DNA of 64,000 bases, taken from positions 110,447 to 174,446 of the forward strand of contig NW_018388147.1 of the NCBI RefSeq assembly GCF_001417965.1, in the 5' to 3' direction. Shown here one piece after another: positions 51,081 through 63,600 of this stretch. Numbering within the stretch: position 1 is the first letter of the stretch; each line of letters opens with the position of its first letter. The position numbers and the translations under genes are program-made. Below the pieces are notes generated by a model. It was not told the DNA's origin. It did not search any database and saw only the letters and a program-made list of their open reading frames with translations. This DNA is from Exaiptasia diaphana. Lineage: Eukaryota > Cnidaria > Anthozoa > Actiniaria > Aiptasiidae.

Positions 51081-53167
51081 TTACATGAGATCTTCTGGAC
51101 CACGTTCCTCATTTTGTTGAGAGTATGAATCACCATTGGCAGATAAGGCTGAAAATTGAAATTTATCTAGAGTAGGAAAATCTTTGGTCTTGGTTTGACT
51201 ACATTGACTTGGTACAAAATTAGAAACATGTTTCCACCATACATTTACAGCAATGTTACGATCATAAGACCGTACTTGATGAAACCTGCAGTATGTAAAT
51301 GTACATATCAGTCAATATTGGATAATATACCATTTGGATATCATACGTGTATTTCCATCTTACCATTTATAAGGTATAAATAGGCAGTCTCCTGTTTCCA
51401 TGGTAACATTGTAATAAGTAACATCTCGAAGGCCAGGATACTTAGTAAAGTCAACTCTAAAATCAATAAAACCATTACTATCATAAAGCGCTTTTGATCT
51501 TCTAAATGTTAAAGAGCGCTATATAAGTCAATAAATTATTATTATTATTAATTATTAATTATTGAAAAAGCAAAAAAGTGGAGTAATAATTTTACAACGA
51601 TAAAATTATGAAAATCTGGTAACCATACTTATCTACGTCCACTCCTGAATATCCTCCTACACGGTGATCAATTTTCACCTACATAATGCAAACAAAATAA
51701 AATAGATGTGATGTATAATATGAAAGAAATGCAGGAAACTGCAGGAAATTGCTGGTACATCTATTTTTCTACAAATGAACAACTGAAAAAAGTTCAACCT
51801 GCACAGTGACTAGGTGCCAGTACCACTAGTTGTAAGCACAGGAAAGCCAAACCACAAACCTTTTTATTATATTTCTTGTAATCAATAAATAACAGCTCCT
51901 TTGTGCCACTGAATAAACAGTTGATATTATCGACATCATCGTTATGTAAAACAGACTTTGTACCACCACTACTAAACCACATGACCTGGTGAAGAAAAAA
52001 TAATAATTAGGATCTTAACTCTACTTCATGTCCTTCATGGCCAAGAAAAAGAGACAGGGGTCTTATGTTTATGGTTTTCATGGGGATGGGAATCATAAAA
52101 TACTAGTGGGAATCCCTGTTAAAAAATATAAGAGCAACTGGGATTCCTGTGATGAGAAAACAAAGGAAGCCCAATACTTACAGTATCGACCAACATATCC
52201 TCTGTAACATCATCACATAATAGTGGTGGTGGGAGAATTACATCTTTCCTGCACAAAGATTGTTATTGAAATTTAAACTAGTTGAGAACACATTATACAT
52301 CCATGGTTATATACACATAGTTTTTTTAGCACATTTTATTTGAAAACTTGGAATGCCAAATATAAAAAAAAACATTAGCCACTATAACTTCTTGCTGAAG
52401 TCATGCTGTGATACACGGAACTAGTTGTTCCATGATGTATGAATAATATATATATCTGAATACATGAATATTCAAATAATATATCAACCAATCACACACC
52501 AACACAACCATCAAAGACAGATTTTACAACAGACATAAAAATACTCTAAAGATCATTTAATTTCTTCGAATTTAAAAAAATAACTAAAACTTAACTTGAG
52601 TAGTGCAGAATAAATTGTGAAAATGAAAAGGAGTTCCATAATAAAAGCTTACTGCACACTATGCATACTATTTCATAACCTGTATAAATATTCTAGAGAA
52701 CTTTATCAAAATAAACAAAATAATCTCACTTACTGCAGGAAGGGTATTACACCGTTCACCATGTAGATGTCTTTTTCTTTATAAGTTCTTACAAAGTCAT
52801 AGAAACTTACATCTTGGCCAGGATTTGTACGATTTTCTTTTTTTCCTTGTTCGGCAAAAATCGTTGCTGATTTTGATTCAGGTTTGGACATAAAATATTC
52901 GTCTGTCCATTTACCAAACGCTGGCGAAAGCTTGGCTCCTCCTTTTATAAAAAGTGGTTTGATTGGACTAACATATTTGCTGAAAAACTCTTGTGGAGAA
53001 GGCCAATGGTCAACAGTTTCTAACGATATTTTTGGCTGTTTGGAACCTAGTGGTTCCATGTGTCCTGGCCAAGTTGTTGGATCATCATCGGCTGAACTTG
53101 TGTTCAAAAATGCATGAAAAAGTATAAAAACTGTCACAACATTATAGAGAAATCCTGCTGCAGCCAT
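50172..53167 (-). CDS. Secreted/ER JmjC oxygenase with EF-hand and RDEL end
   Basis: Ten exons join in phase (52734-53167, 52182-52248, 51860-51985, 51629-51678, 51364-51456, 51085-51285, 50851-50929, 50681-50746, 50531-50611, 50172-50285), giving 436 residues. A signal peptide (LYNVVTVFILFHAFLNTSSA) precedes a cupin/JmjC fold of the small-molecule-hydroxylase type: FSSGGTKSVLHNDD (iron ligands H181 and D183), GTKELLFIDYKKY, then GDCLFIPYKWFHQV (H259) and NIAVNVWW. All three iron ligands are present, so catalysis by Fe(II) and 2-oxoglutarate is likely; the substrate is unknown. After it come a helical region and an EF-hand loop (DMNKDGLFDESD, residues 378-389), an acidic tail, and C-terminal RDEL, a KDEL-type retrieval signal. 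It is thus probably an ER-lumen enzyme, as human JMJD8 is, but JMJD8 is shorter and without EF-hand. Intron 6 holds a long GAT repeat. Confidence 0.9.
50985..51080. repeat. ATC/GAT microsatellite, about 32 units
   Basis: Ninety-six bases of uninterrupted ATC lie in an intron of the JmjC gene. On the gene's strand the repeat begins within four bases of the 5' splice site (GTAAGATGATG). It fills over half of a 155-base intron. Length is likely variable. Confidence 0.95.
51486..51560. repeat. Possible SINE-type tail (AGAGCGCTATATAAG ... ATTATT)
   Basis: GAGCGCTATATAAGTCAATA followed by repeated ATT, preceded by AGCGCTTTTGATCT, is a pattern often seen at the 3' end of short interspersed repeats in marine invertebrates. 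Only this tail is visible, in a JmjC gene intron. The family cannot be named from this alone. Confidence 0.3.
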
Positions 53168-53825
53168 TATAGCTAAGGCGGATGGCGCTGAAGCATTGAA
53201 TTATGTTTAAAACATGATTATTCCGTAAAAGTTCAATCTACGTGTACGACTGTCAACAAGAGGCCACTTTACATTGATTAGCATGTGCATTAGAGGGTGG
53301 TCACCAAGGGTTACACTTTTAAAAGGACCGCCTACACGGAAATAATTTCACTTTTTTTATCTGCCTAAAAAAAGAAAACAAGACAAAGGAAACAAAGCAA
53401 GCGTCGCTATCTAATCTCATTTGATCAGGTACAATGGCAATCATAATTGTAATATTTTTTTGTAGTATAGCAATTTAACATCTTCGGGCTTTTCTTTTGT
53501 TTTGCTTAATAGAGATTTCCCATTTCTTTTCATTTTTCTTTTCCCATTTCATTGAATGTAGTAAGCTCCCCTCTGGGTTCATGACTTACTAGGCTTACTA
53601 CTTTTCTCTCTTAGCCTCAGGCCTATCAGATTTAGAATTTTCCCAATGAAAAGAAAAGAAAACAATGGAGAACTTAGTGATTTATTTTTCTTTCTTCTTC
53701 ATTTGATAAACCAAAAAGATTAAGAAATATATACACAGAAACAAGTAATAAAAAGTAGGACATTAAAGTATATTACACATGTTCATGAGGTACCACAAAA
53801 TGAATTTTAACAATATTGAAGCTAG
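53168..53825. other. Spacer between JmjC and TRF genes
   Basis: The first about 170 bp should be the JmjC promoter; the rest is AT-rich 3' flank of the telomere-factor gene. A short foldback-like CTTTTCTTTTC / GAAAAGAAAAG pair occurs around 53500-53670. No gene is seen. Confidence 0.45.
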
Positions 53826-56800
53826 CTAAAATGTCTTGCTAAAGTTTCTCCACTTGTCCTTCAAGTCCACACTAGTACGAAATCTAAAACTATACATTCT
53901 TAAAATTTTAGCCCAATTTCCCTCTCCATATATGTCGACGCCTTTGCATAACCATGATAACTCTTCCTCTGTCCAAGGGTTTTTCTTGCGGCGTTTTGGA
54001 GGTTTTGGTAAAGAAATATTTAAGCATCTTTTAGGGGATGGTAAACCTGGAAAAGAAAGTAATAAATTATGCTAATAGCCATTACAACAAAAGAATTAAA
54101 GAGTAAAATTCTAAAATAATGTGTTGCAGTGAAAAATCAGCTTAAATATCAAGAGTCACTTAAATTGAAGTTCTTGCTATGGTGATACCATGAACATGTC
54201 ATGATCTTGTAAGATTATGGCAAGATCATTCAAAATAAAGGTAAATGTATGAATGATATCTTGCCATGAAATGGTGAGATCTTGCCATGAAACTAGCAGG
54301 ATCTTGACATGATCTTGTCACAAGATCCTGTAAGAAGCTGCAAGAAATACAAAGAACTTGCATGTTTTTTAGCAAGATCAAGGTATGATCATGGTAAGAT
54401 CATGCATGATCTTCCATGAATTTTGATGGGATGTTCAACCTGGGATTATCTTACCAGCCGTGATTGATGGAATGTTATCTTCATCTGAATCTGACCATGT
54501 AATGCTTTCTGCATCATCTTGATGTTGATTCCATCTTTTCTTGTTAAATGGACTTCTTTTGCTATCATTAAATAAGTTATAATATTTTTCAATATTGTTT
54601 TCTCTAATAACTAAAATCACAATCCATCCAATTATATTCTCAGTGGAGAAGCTAGGGATAGTACTTTATGTTTGCTGTATGGGTATATTTACTGTGTGAA
54701 AATTATGGTACAATATTGTTATTGCAAGGACAAAGTAGCACCTTTCTGCTGGCACAAATACATGATTCAAACATTAAAAAATCAGCAAAAGCTACATGAC
54801 TAATAATCAGCATACAATTCTTAGGTATTGTCTGGTGTAGGTATAATGCTATTAATTACATTGTTTATATTACATACCTGGAAAGTTTCATTCTGGACTG
54901 AACATGATCACTAAATAAACAACATTTCAGAGTAATTATCACAAATAGAATAAGAAATTGGATTTTTTTCAGCATATAAGTTCAAGAGGCCAATAGTCTA
55001 CAAAATCTGCATTTGTCTGTCTCTAATTCCTTATGTCCCAAAGAAATACTAACTTTGGAAATAATCTCTTATAGAAGCAGCAGGGTTTTGTTTTGCTCAA
55101 AAGTCCCAGTAGTAAAATTATAAAGTAGAACCAAGATAGCTGCCAATTAAAATAAAATGAAATACAACATACTTTAGATCTTTTGATGATGTTTTCAGCT
55201 TGGAAAGCACTTGCTTAGTCTTTTCTTCTATGTTTTTATCTTGTTTAGTCCTTTCTTCTGTGTTTTCATCTGATTCATTGTCATCCGTTGAAGTATTCCT
55301 TTCAGAATCAGTGTTCTTCTGTAAAATATTTATCCCCATTAAAATATCATAGATAATGATTATTAATCATATATCTATAATCACCTGATTTGATGTCGAG
55401 GATGAGTCTTTTGTCTTTCTAGTATTAGGTGTGTTATTTTGTTTTGGTTCTTTTGTTTTTAATGGGAACTTCCTCTTTTTAAATGCTTTGATATCTGGGT
55501 GATTCTCGTTGATAATACTATCCCAGGAAGATTCACTTTCTTCAACACTGGTACACATGACATGGTCATGGTAGATTTTGAGAATAGAATGAGAGGTCCT
55601 ATTATACAAACCATGATTAAAACACATGAACAATAAATAATTACAACTAGAACAAATTAGTGGTAAAGGATAGTTGCCATACCTGTCATTACATTCTGAA
55701 TTCATGGATTCTTCAAACTATAGACACAATCAACATTTAGGTCATTTCATCTTAATCAAAAGTACATGTAAATTTTTTAATTTTTTTTTTACCTTTTCAA
55801 GAAAGGGAGATTCATACTTTTCCAATGCTGGTTTGAGAAAACTGATCACTTCTCTCAAGAACTTGTTATAAGGATACTTCTCTAGAATTTGTTTTTGTAA
55901 GTTTTCATTTTCAGAATTTAGCAGTTCTCGTAGCTCTTCTTGATACTCCTAAATCAAACAAAGCCTGGGGTTGGTCAAGTTGTTATCAAAAATATACAAG
56001 AAATTGTGAATGATCCTTTGCCATAATTTTCTAACCTCTTCTTGACTTGATTTTTCATCATAGAAACTGTTGAACAGTTCTTGAGCTTTCTTCATCTTGC
56101 CATTAGTGAAGGTTGTTAGAATTATCTATGAAAAATATAAAATTTCAGTTTTAAGCCTGATTTTTACTAGCATTGCAAAAGCAAGCACAGAAGCGAGCAC
56201 AAATGCAAGAGGCTATATTTCATTGTGGAAACTTCCCACAAGATATCAAAATGCTTCATTTTTTCTTGTCTTTCCGTTTGTACAGGTGTTTGATTTTGAT
56301 AGGGAAAACACTTGTACTTGCAATTACTTCTGCACTTGCACCGATATTGAAAACCAGGCTTTACAATCCAGCTTTGGATGCCTGTGGTTGCTATAAAGTA
56401 TATAATTAAGTTATAGGCATACAATAATAAGACCATTTTCTGTAATAATACTAAAACAACAATTGTTTGATCCAATGTACCTGCAACTTAACAATGCACT
56501 GGAAATGCTGCTGTTCAGCCAAGGCAAAGGGATATAATCGACATATACCCTGGGCATGTGCAAGACAGGACGTGTGTAGAGAAGAAACCTCAATATGTCC
56601 GTCATCGTGCATGATCTTTGACTCTGATAGACCACATATAAATCTTGTACAGTGCAGTTTCTTTTGCAATTCCTCTGAGCATTCAAGATTCTGGTTCCTG
56701 ATAAACAGATCTAGGGTTGTGTTAAAAGAAATAGCTTAATTTTTTATCTCACATGTTACAAGTATCGTTAAGTTTACTTTTAGCGCAAAAATCCACTTAC

Positions 56801-56951
56801 CACGAAGAATCAGAAGAAATTCATTTGACATCTTGGAGCCTCTTTTAAACTCTTTCCATAGCTTGTGAGAGCTGAAGTCCAAAATCAATTCTTTCTTTAG
56901 TTTTTCAAGTTCCTCAAGATGTCGCTCTTGTTTATCAACATTGCCCGCCAT
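53826..56951 (-). CDS. TERF: Telomeric repeat-binding factor (TRF1/TRF2 type)
   Basis: Ten exons were found: 56801-56951, 56481-56710, 56037-56125, 55793-55948, 55683-55717, 55385-55547, 55173-55318, 54878-54910, 54455-54603, 53826-54046, about 457 residues. The N-terminal part fits the TRFH dimerisation domain (MSNEFLLILRDLFIRNQN, ILTTFTNGKMKKAQELFNSF, ILEKYPYNKFLREVISFLK). A charged linker follows. The C-terminus is a Myb/telobox: NPWTEEELSWLCKGVDIYGE, GNWAKILRMYSFRFRTSVDL, KDKWRNF, which matches TRF1 and TRF2 including the DNA-reading VxLKDKWR helix. TRFs bind double-stranded TTAGGG repeats and recruit shelterin. There is no acidic (TRF1) or long basic (TRF2) N-tail, so it may stand for the pre-duplication gene. 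One join (56037 to 55948) does not keep frame in my reading by one base; all others do. This may be a miscalled base or a splice site I misplaced. Confidence 0.9.
54185..54425. repeat. Array of CATGATCTTG-type short repeats
   Basis: Within a TRF intron, AAGATC/GATCTTG cores recur about ten times in both orientations (for example AACATGTCATGATCTTG, GAGATCTTGCCATGAAA, CAAGATCCTG, GGTAAGATCATGCATGATC). Several copies can pair as hairpins. It looks like a clustered, degenerate inverted repeat family. Confidence 0.6.
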
Positions 56952-57602
56952 CTTAAAATTTGAAAACGAAAACGACGTCCCATGGGACATTATATCGAGG
57001 GGCGATATGAAAAGACACAGGCTACCCAAAGTAGTTGCTATAACAAAGGGAACCGCGCTACATCTTTTATCTATTAACGTTAAATTAGGAGTTCAAACAT
57101 TTATATTATTCGCATTCCGAGAAGAACATTAGCCCTTCAAACGCCCCTTTATTTGGTGTAATTTCCAAAATTTGCATGGCCTTACACACAGGCAGCCCAA
57201 GCAAAGTGGTGACTTTTTATACCCCGAGTTTGGTAAACATATCCTTTCTCATAATCCAGACTCTGGAAATCATTCATTTCAAGAATAACAATTATGAACA
57301 ATACCTTATTCAAATCTATATTTATTCAATAATTTTAATATACATCAATCTTGTGATCTCAGGTTTTTTGTACATAATTTACAATTAACAGTGTTTTTTA
57401 GTCTTACTGTTGACTTATAGTTAGATAAGTGATATTAAACAGTTCCATCTGGTGCCCAGAATAAAACATGATCAGAATTGCTTTACTCAGGTACAGATAT
57501 GACAAATGGAAGCAGATCTGAGTCGTAAAAATTTACATTGATTCATGATTTCTGACAATATTGCCCATTCTTCAAACACGACAATGAGTGATTCAAATTT
57601 AC
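56952..57602. other. TRF promoter side and MMS22L 3' flank
   Basis: Next to the TRF start there is GACGTCCCATGGGAC, a short palindrome that may be promoter sequence. The rest is AT-rich and should hold the MMS22L 3' UTR. No gene is seen. Confidence 0.45.
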
Positions 57603-60600
57603 TTATTCTCCTTGTCCAAGATGTTTTAAAAGATTATGAAATGCTTTTCTTAATTGATTATCTGTCCCGACACCACGTGATGTCTCGCTTTGCATCATGG
57701 ACTGTTTAAAGTCTGGAATAAGACCAGTAATGAGTGGTGGGTCTAGCACAGTAAGGGGTTTGAGTGTAGCGAACACCTGCCCCTGTAACAGACCATATGA
57801 TTGATATAAGACAAAGAAAGAAAAAAAAATATAATATATACAAACAAACCTGACATTTCTGTAAATTATTTGCTACAAATGTCTTTAAAAGAGGTGATAA
57901 AATGGACCTGCAAAAATAAAAAAACGTGAGACACAGTCTTGGAGAAATGTGAAGAATGCTTTGAAACTGATCACACATAATTCAATAAAACACAATTTTT
58001 ATTAATATTAGGAACATACTTATAGTTTTCATCTTGTTTGGAGCTGTCAATCATCATCCTTAAAATGTCTGTTGCTACAAGAATAAATATTAGCTACATT
58101 ATCAATTTCTCCTATAATGATCAATCACTCTTATCATAATACCTTGACGTCTGATGTTTGGTGGTTCGTTTCCTGGTTGGCTGGTCTCGCAAGCCAACAA
58201 ACAGCCAAGAATTGGAACCAGGAGTGCCTCAGTATTTCTACAACAAACCAAACAACCTTTATTTCAACACATATTCTTGAATCAGTATTTTCATTTGCCA
58301 AACTCTACCAGGTGATGTTCCATGACCATGTTGTGATCTGCACAGTTGCACATTTATCTGCTCTAACTGACATCATAATCACTGTCATCACCATCATAAT
58401 GATAATACTAATTGTTATCAACATTGTTCATTCATACCTGGCTATTTGTTGTAGAGACTGTGTTCTTTTGAAGAGGTCGACCATGAAGTGAAGTGTCTGT
58501 AACAAGAGACAAGAAGTGAAAACAGGTCAAAATAGTAAGTTAAGAATTTCGTCGTACACAGGCATATTATTATTAATACTTGTTGATTCTTCTGTGCAAA
58601 ATTGATTTATTTTTTAACTGAGCTTTCGGCTTAAGCAGCCATTTTCAAGGTTGTAATCAACAAGTATTAATAATGTATAATCTTACCACATTCAGTTTCT
58701 GAGGTGGCTGTGGCAGCTGAAAAAACTCTTCTGAGATATAACTAATGCAGAACTGTCTGAAATCACTAAAAATATTACAAAAACCAGTTCTACTTAGCTT
58801 CATGATACATAGCAGGAAGGGCAAAGGTTAGTTGGCAATAAACAATATCAGTCAGAATTATAATACCCCAATCTCTCATAGAGCCACCTCTTTTGTAATT
58901 GCTAAAACATATATTTCATAATGTATTTATACCTTGATTCCTTGGTAGGCTCCTTTTCTAAGGAATCTTTTAAGACAGCCTGCAGAAGAGTTCTTGATTT
59001 AATTCATATTTTTAGCACAATCAAGGTCATGAAGTACTTACCATGAAAGGGTTGTTAACAGTTGCTGGAGGACTGGTAGTCATCAAACTCTTCTACAGAA
59101 ATCACAAATAAGACTGAACAATACTGTCTTATACAGCGAACATTGGCACTTATAATAAATTATCAAAATGATGTTCACTACTGTCAGGACAACATGCTAT
59201 GGCACTTACATGAAAGTAATTATCCAATATTTTGCGGATTTTCCTTTTTATAAACTCGTCTTTCCTAAAGTCGAGTTGTGATAGACCTTGCAAAAACTGA
59301 AAAGGAAAATATGATTAAGTTAGAGCAGAAATTATTTTATTTATTTATCACTAAATTAACAATTGTCTAAATATCTCTGTATATTAATTCATCACGACTG
59401 GAACATTACCATATGCAAGTATCGACTGGCATGTTGCTGGACAACAGGAAGGACTTTGTTGGTATGCAATGGTAGGATTAGTTGATCAAGTAGTTTTGGC
59501 AGCAGGCACAGTTGTATAGACTGAAATACAGTACACAAATATAAGTGGTTTTTTATAGTCCGTTTAATTCATTAAAGCAAGCTGTCGTACCTTACTGTAA
59601 ATGATCTTGTAGCAGTATTTAAACATTGAACCACACAAAGAGAAAGCCAGTCTGTAAAATGAACCAGAAATGACGAAGTAGAACAACTATCTAACAACAA
59701 GATGAACAACCTGAACAACAATGCTACAATATTGAACAACAAATCACATTATTAAAAACATTTCTACCAATCAGAGACAATAAGTATCATCTTGAAAAGG
59801 ACTATCTACTTACTTAGATGACATGGATTACCTGAGAGAGTCTTGTGGTTTTCCAGTGTTGATAAATACTTCAATGTACTTCTCAACATTACCAAAGTAC
59901 AGCTGAGCTCGAGTACGAAACTGAATGATTTGTTCAAATGTTGTCTGCAAGAAAATGGCAACTGAGCAAGAAAGAAATGTATATCTCTTTTGAATGATTA
60001 TGGCATTTCTATCACTATTTTTACAATGTATCATGTTGCCATAGTGATCACTCATTGAATGCATACCAGTGATTGGTAATGACTGGCTAGTGCCATAATA
60101 AACTGCTTCAGAGTAGTTTCACTATTTTCACTCAAACCAAACCCTTCCTGGAAAAGAAACACGATTGTTTTAGTTCATGGTGTGACTGACATAAAATGTT
60201 GAACAGGAAACATAATACTAATTACCTAATTACCTGATTTTTGATTAATGATGCCATTTCAGGAAGTTGAGCAACAGCCCTGGAAGTAATACAGATAATA
60301 TGTTACACAAGATTTTATTCTTCAACCTCAGTATCTTAACCTAACCTTGACAGTGTAAAGCAGCTCTCTTCATTTGTAGGCAATTGCAATAAACATCGAA
60401 ACCAAGCATGAATCACTTGACTTTGTAATGATTCAGCTTCAATGACCATCTCAGCATCACGAGCTGTTATTACATGGCCCAGAAATCTGCAGACAAAACT
60501 AAAACAAAAACAAATGTATAGCCTGTGTACATCCATTTCTTAGAAATCTCCCCGAATTTTCCCCGTAGAGGGGGAAGGGGTGGGAAACAGATGTACACAG

Positions 60601-63600
60601 GCTACAAATGTAAAGCAAATTACATTTTTCAGATAAAGGCAACAACCTGGCAATATATCAATGAAACAAAAACTTTACCTTGCTGGAAGTTCATCTTTGA
60701 TGCCATAGTCTGACATTAAATTCTTGAAAGAAACACTTCTGTTCACAGTATCAGGGTACCTAAACATGTTCATACAGTTCATGAAAAAGCTATGGTCATA
60801 CAGATGGCCATACAGGCAGTATCAGGGTACCTAAACAGGTTTATACAGTTCATGAAAAAGCTATGGTCATACAGGCAGTATCAGGGTATCTAAACAGGTT
60901 CATACAGTTCATGAAAAAGCTATGGTCATACAGGCAGTATCAGGGTATCTAAACAGGTTCATACAGTTCATGAAAAAGCTATGGTCATACAGGCAGTGTT
61001 GAGGCAGTGTTTGGTACATAAATAAAAGTAACTTGAGGATTGAGATACCTCTCTAAAGCGAGTAGGGTGAACCCAGCCATTGTATCTGCCAGGATCGTAG
61101 AGAGCGGCATCATAATGGTGCGATCGCGTGACAACAGTTTTTGTAAGTACGGGAACATGTTTGACCACAAATATCCAGACATTTCTGCAAGCAAGAATAT
61201 AAAGTAATTTTTTACAAAAGAATCAAAATCAATTGTATACTAATGATTTTATATTTCAACCTTGTTTACTGCTGACAGCTGTGTTGTCTTGTAATGGCCT
61301 GAAAATCAATCAAAGTTTGAACATCACAACAAATTTCACCTAACAGTCTGTCAAGGGTACCAGCCATTACCAAAATATTTCTGAAATTATCCTTCATGTG
61401 TTATTTCATGTTGTCACATAATTCTGATTGCCTTCATGACTGACTTTCCTTACCGTACTAATGCTAAGACAGACTGAACGAACATCAAAAGATGTTGGAG
61501 TTCATTGCCACGACAACCCTCAAAAAGATATTTAAATCCTGGACTCTCTGGAAAATACAACAAGAAAGACTATGGTTGTAATTGTTATTAGACCCAACAG
61601 TGCAAATCAATACATCCCTTGTTTAACAATGATCTCTTCATTGACTAGAGAGTTTTATTATAAACCTGTGCAACAATAGTAATTAACATACAATGTCATA
61701 CCAATCAGTTTAAACTCAGACAAATCATGCTTATTCTTGTGTTCAAGTATTTCCTGTGTGCCGTCCAGGTACACCATTACCAGGTCCCATAGTTGTCGTT
61801 TGTCTCTCACTTGTTTTTCAGGAGAGAATTCCTTACAAACCAACCAAAACATGGTTGACATCTTGTTGGACAAATATGCAAAGTCCATGTTTCTTTCTTT
61901 GTAGATTAACATCAAAGTAAACAAACCTGATAAAAATATCATCATCATCAAATTCTCCATCATTGTCATTATCAATAGTATTTGATTCAATTCCAAATTT
62001 ATTGTCTGGTTTGGGAGTCCAACTCAAACCTGTAGACATAAGCCCAACTCTAACTAAACCACTACTAGACATCACATCTCTCAATATATCATCAGATCCA
62101 GGCGTTGTCCATAACGGCAAGGACTCTAATATTTAACTTTTCCTTACATTTTCAATGGATTTATTGAAAAAATTAGTATGAATTCTTTATGCTGGCCATC
62201 TTGTCCAACAATTGACATACCTTTAACAATGAGAACCTTTTTACCAGGAGATTCACTGGAGAAGTCCAGTAAATCCAGAAAATGACACATTTTAGTTGCC
62301 TGGCATGAAAACAAGCAAAGAATAGGTTTGAAAAAGACAATGATAACAAAAAATAAACTTACAGAGCAAAACTAAGAATAAAATAAACTTACAACAAATC
62401 AGAGGTAAGATCACACTTACCACATCTTCCAGATCAGCGGCAATATAAGACAATGTAAGAAATAAATTAAGAAAATGTCTTGTACCAGTCTCACTCAACT
62501 CCTCCATGCGCTTTTTTGTGAACTTGGAATAAAACCTAGAATACAATGGATACGTTATATAATCTGTGTGACACCTCAGTTCAATGCTTTGTTGATGGTC
62601 ACTGAGCCTGTAGTATCATGTAAGATTTCCCATAATGCAACAGTAAAGCACATGTTATACCTGCCCTTCATCTGTTTCCAGCCTTGCTGTGACCCTGACA
62701 GCTGTATTTTGTTGAGATGAACAGCAATAATTCTTAGCAGCAAAGAAAAGCTGTTTTCCTGATCAAGGCTGGAAAAAAATATCTGTTTTTTACTTTTGTT
62801 GTAATAAAATTAATGTCATATGTTTTATCATTGATATTTTAGAAGATAACCTTGACAAGTGATCTTGACATCTACCAGCACACTGCTCCATCCACTGGGT
62901 GACTGTTAAACTGTACAATGCAAATGATTAAAATATATTGTAGTACAGACAGACAGATAGTTACAGGCAATTCAACTAAAAATATACAAGAAAAATAGAT
63001 AAAAAATGAGACTAACTTGACAGTGGTCATTCCATGGAGGGTATGACTTGGAATATTAAACAATTCATTCTGAAAAGAAAATTCACAAATAAACTGAAAA
63101 TCATATATAGTAAATCAAACAATGAATTCCTTGTTTTTGCACTCTCTTTACTGGTACTTTACTGACGGAAGTAGCTAAGACGCAACAGTTTATGTTCATA
63201 TTAAGCAGGCATTCAACATTTATAAATGTTGATGGATCTTGAAATGTTAGCATAACATAGCATGATGGACTTGCTGTGTTAATGGGAAGTCATGTGACTT
63301 ACCAAGCGTTTATGGAAATACTCCCATAACCAAACTACAATTCCAGTATTAGCTGACCAATGACAGGACACAGCAAGACAACATCTTAGATAGAATCGAC
63401 GATGGTACTCTTCTTGGCCACTCTAATGACATATCAGAATGATGGTGTTGATAATGATGATTAAAACATCATGTTAATGATAACTTTGCGCTTACTTTTA
63501 AACTTGAAAGTGAAGATTTCAGAAGCTCTGTTATGAACACCCAATTTCCTGGTTTTGATCCCTGGATTTGATCAAAAACAAATACAATCAATAAAACAAA

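Noticed and set aside
50894-51136. Frame with a long methionine run
   Set aside because: It is the GAT microsatellite read in one frame; intronic in the JmjC gene.
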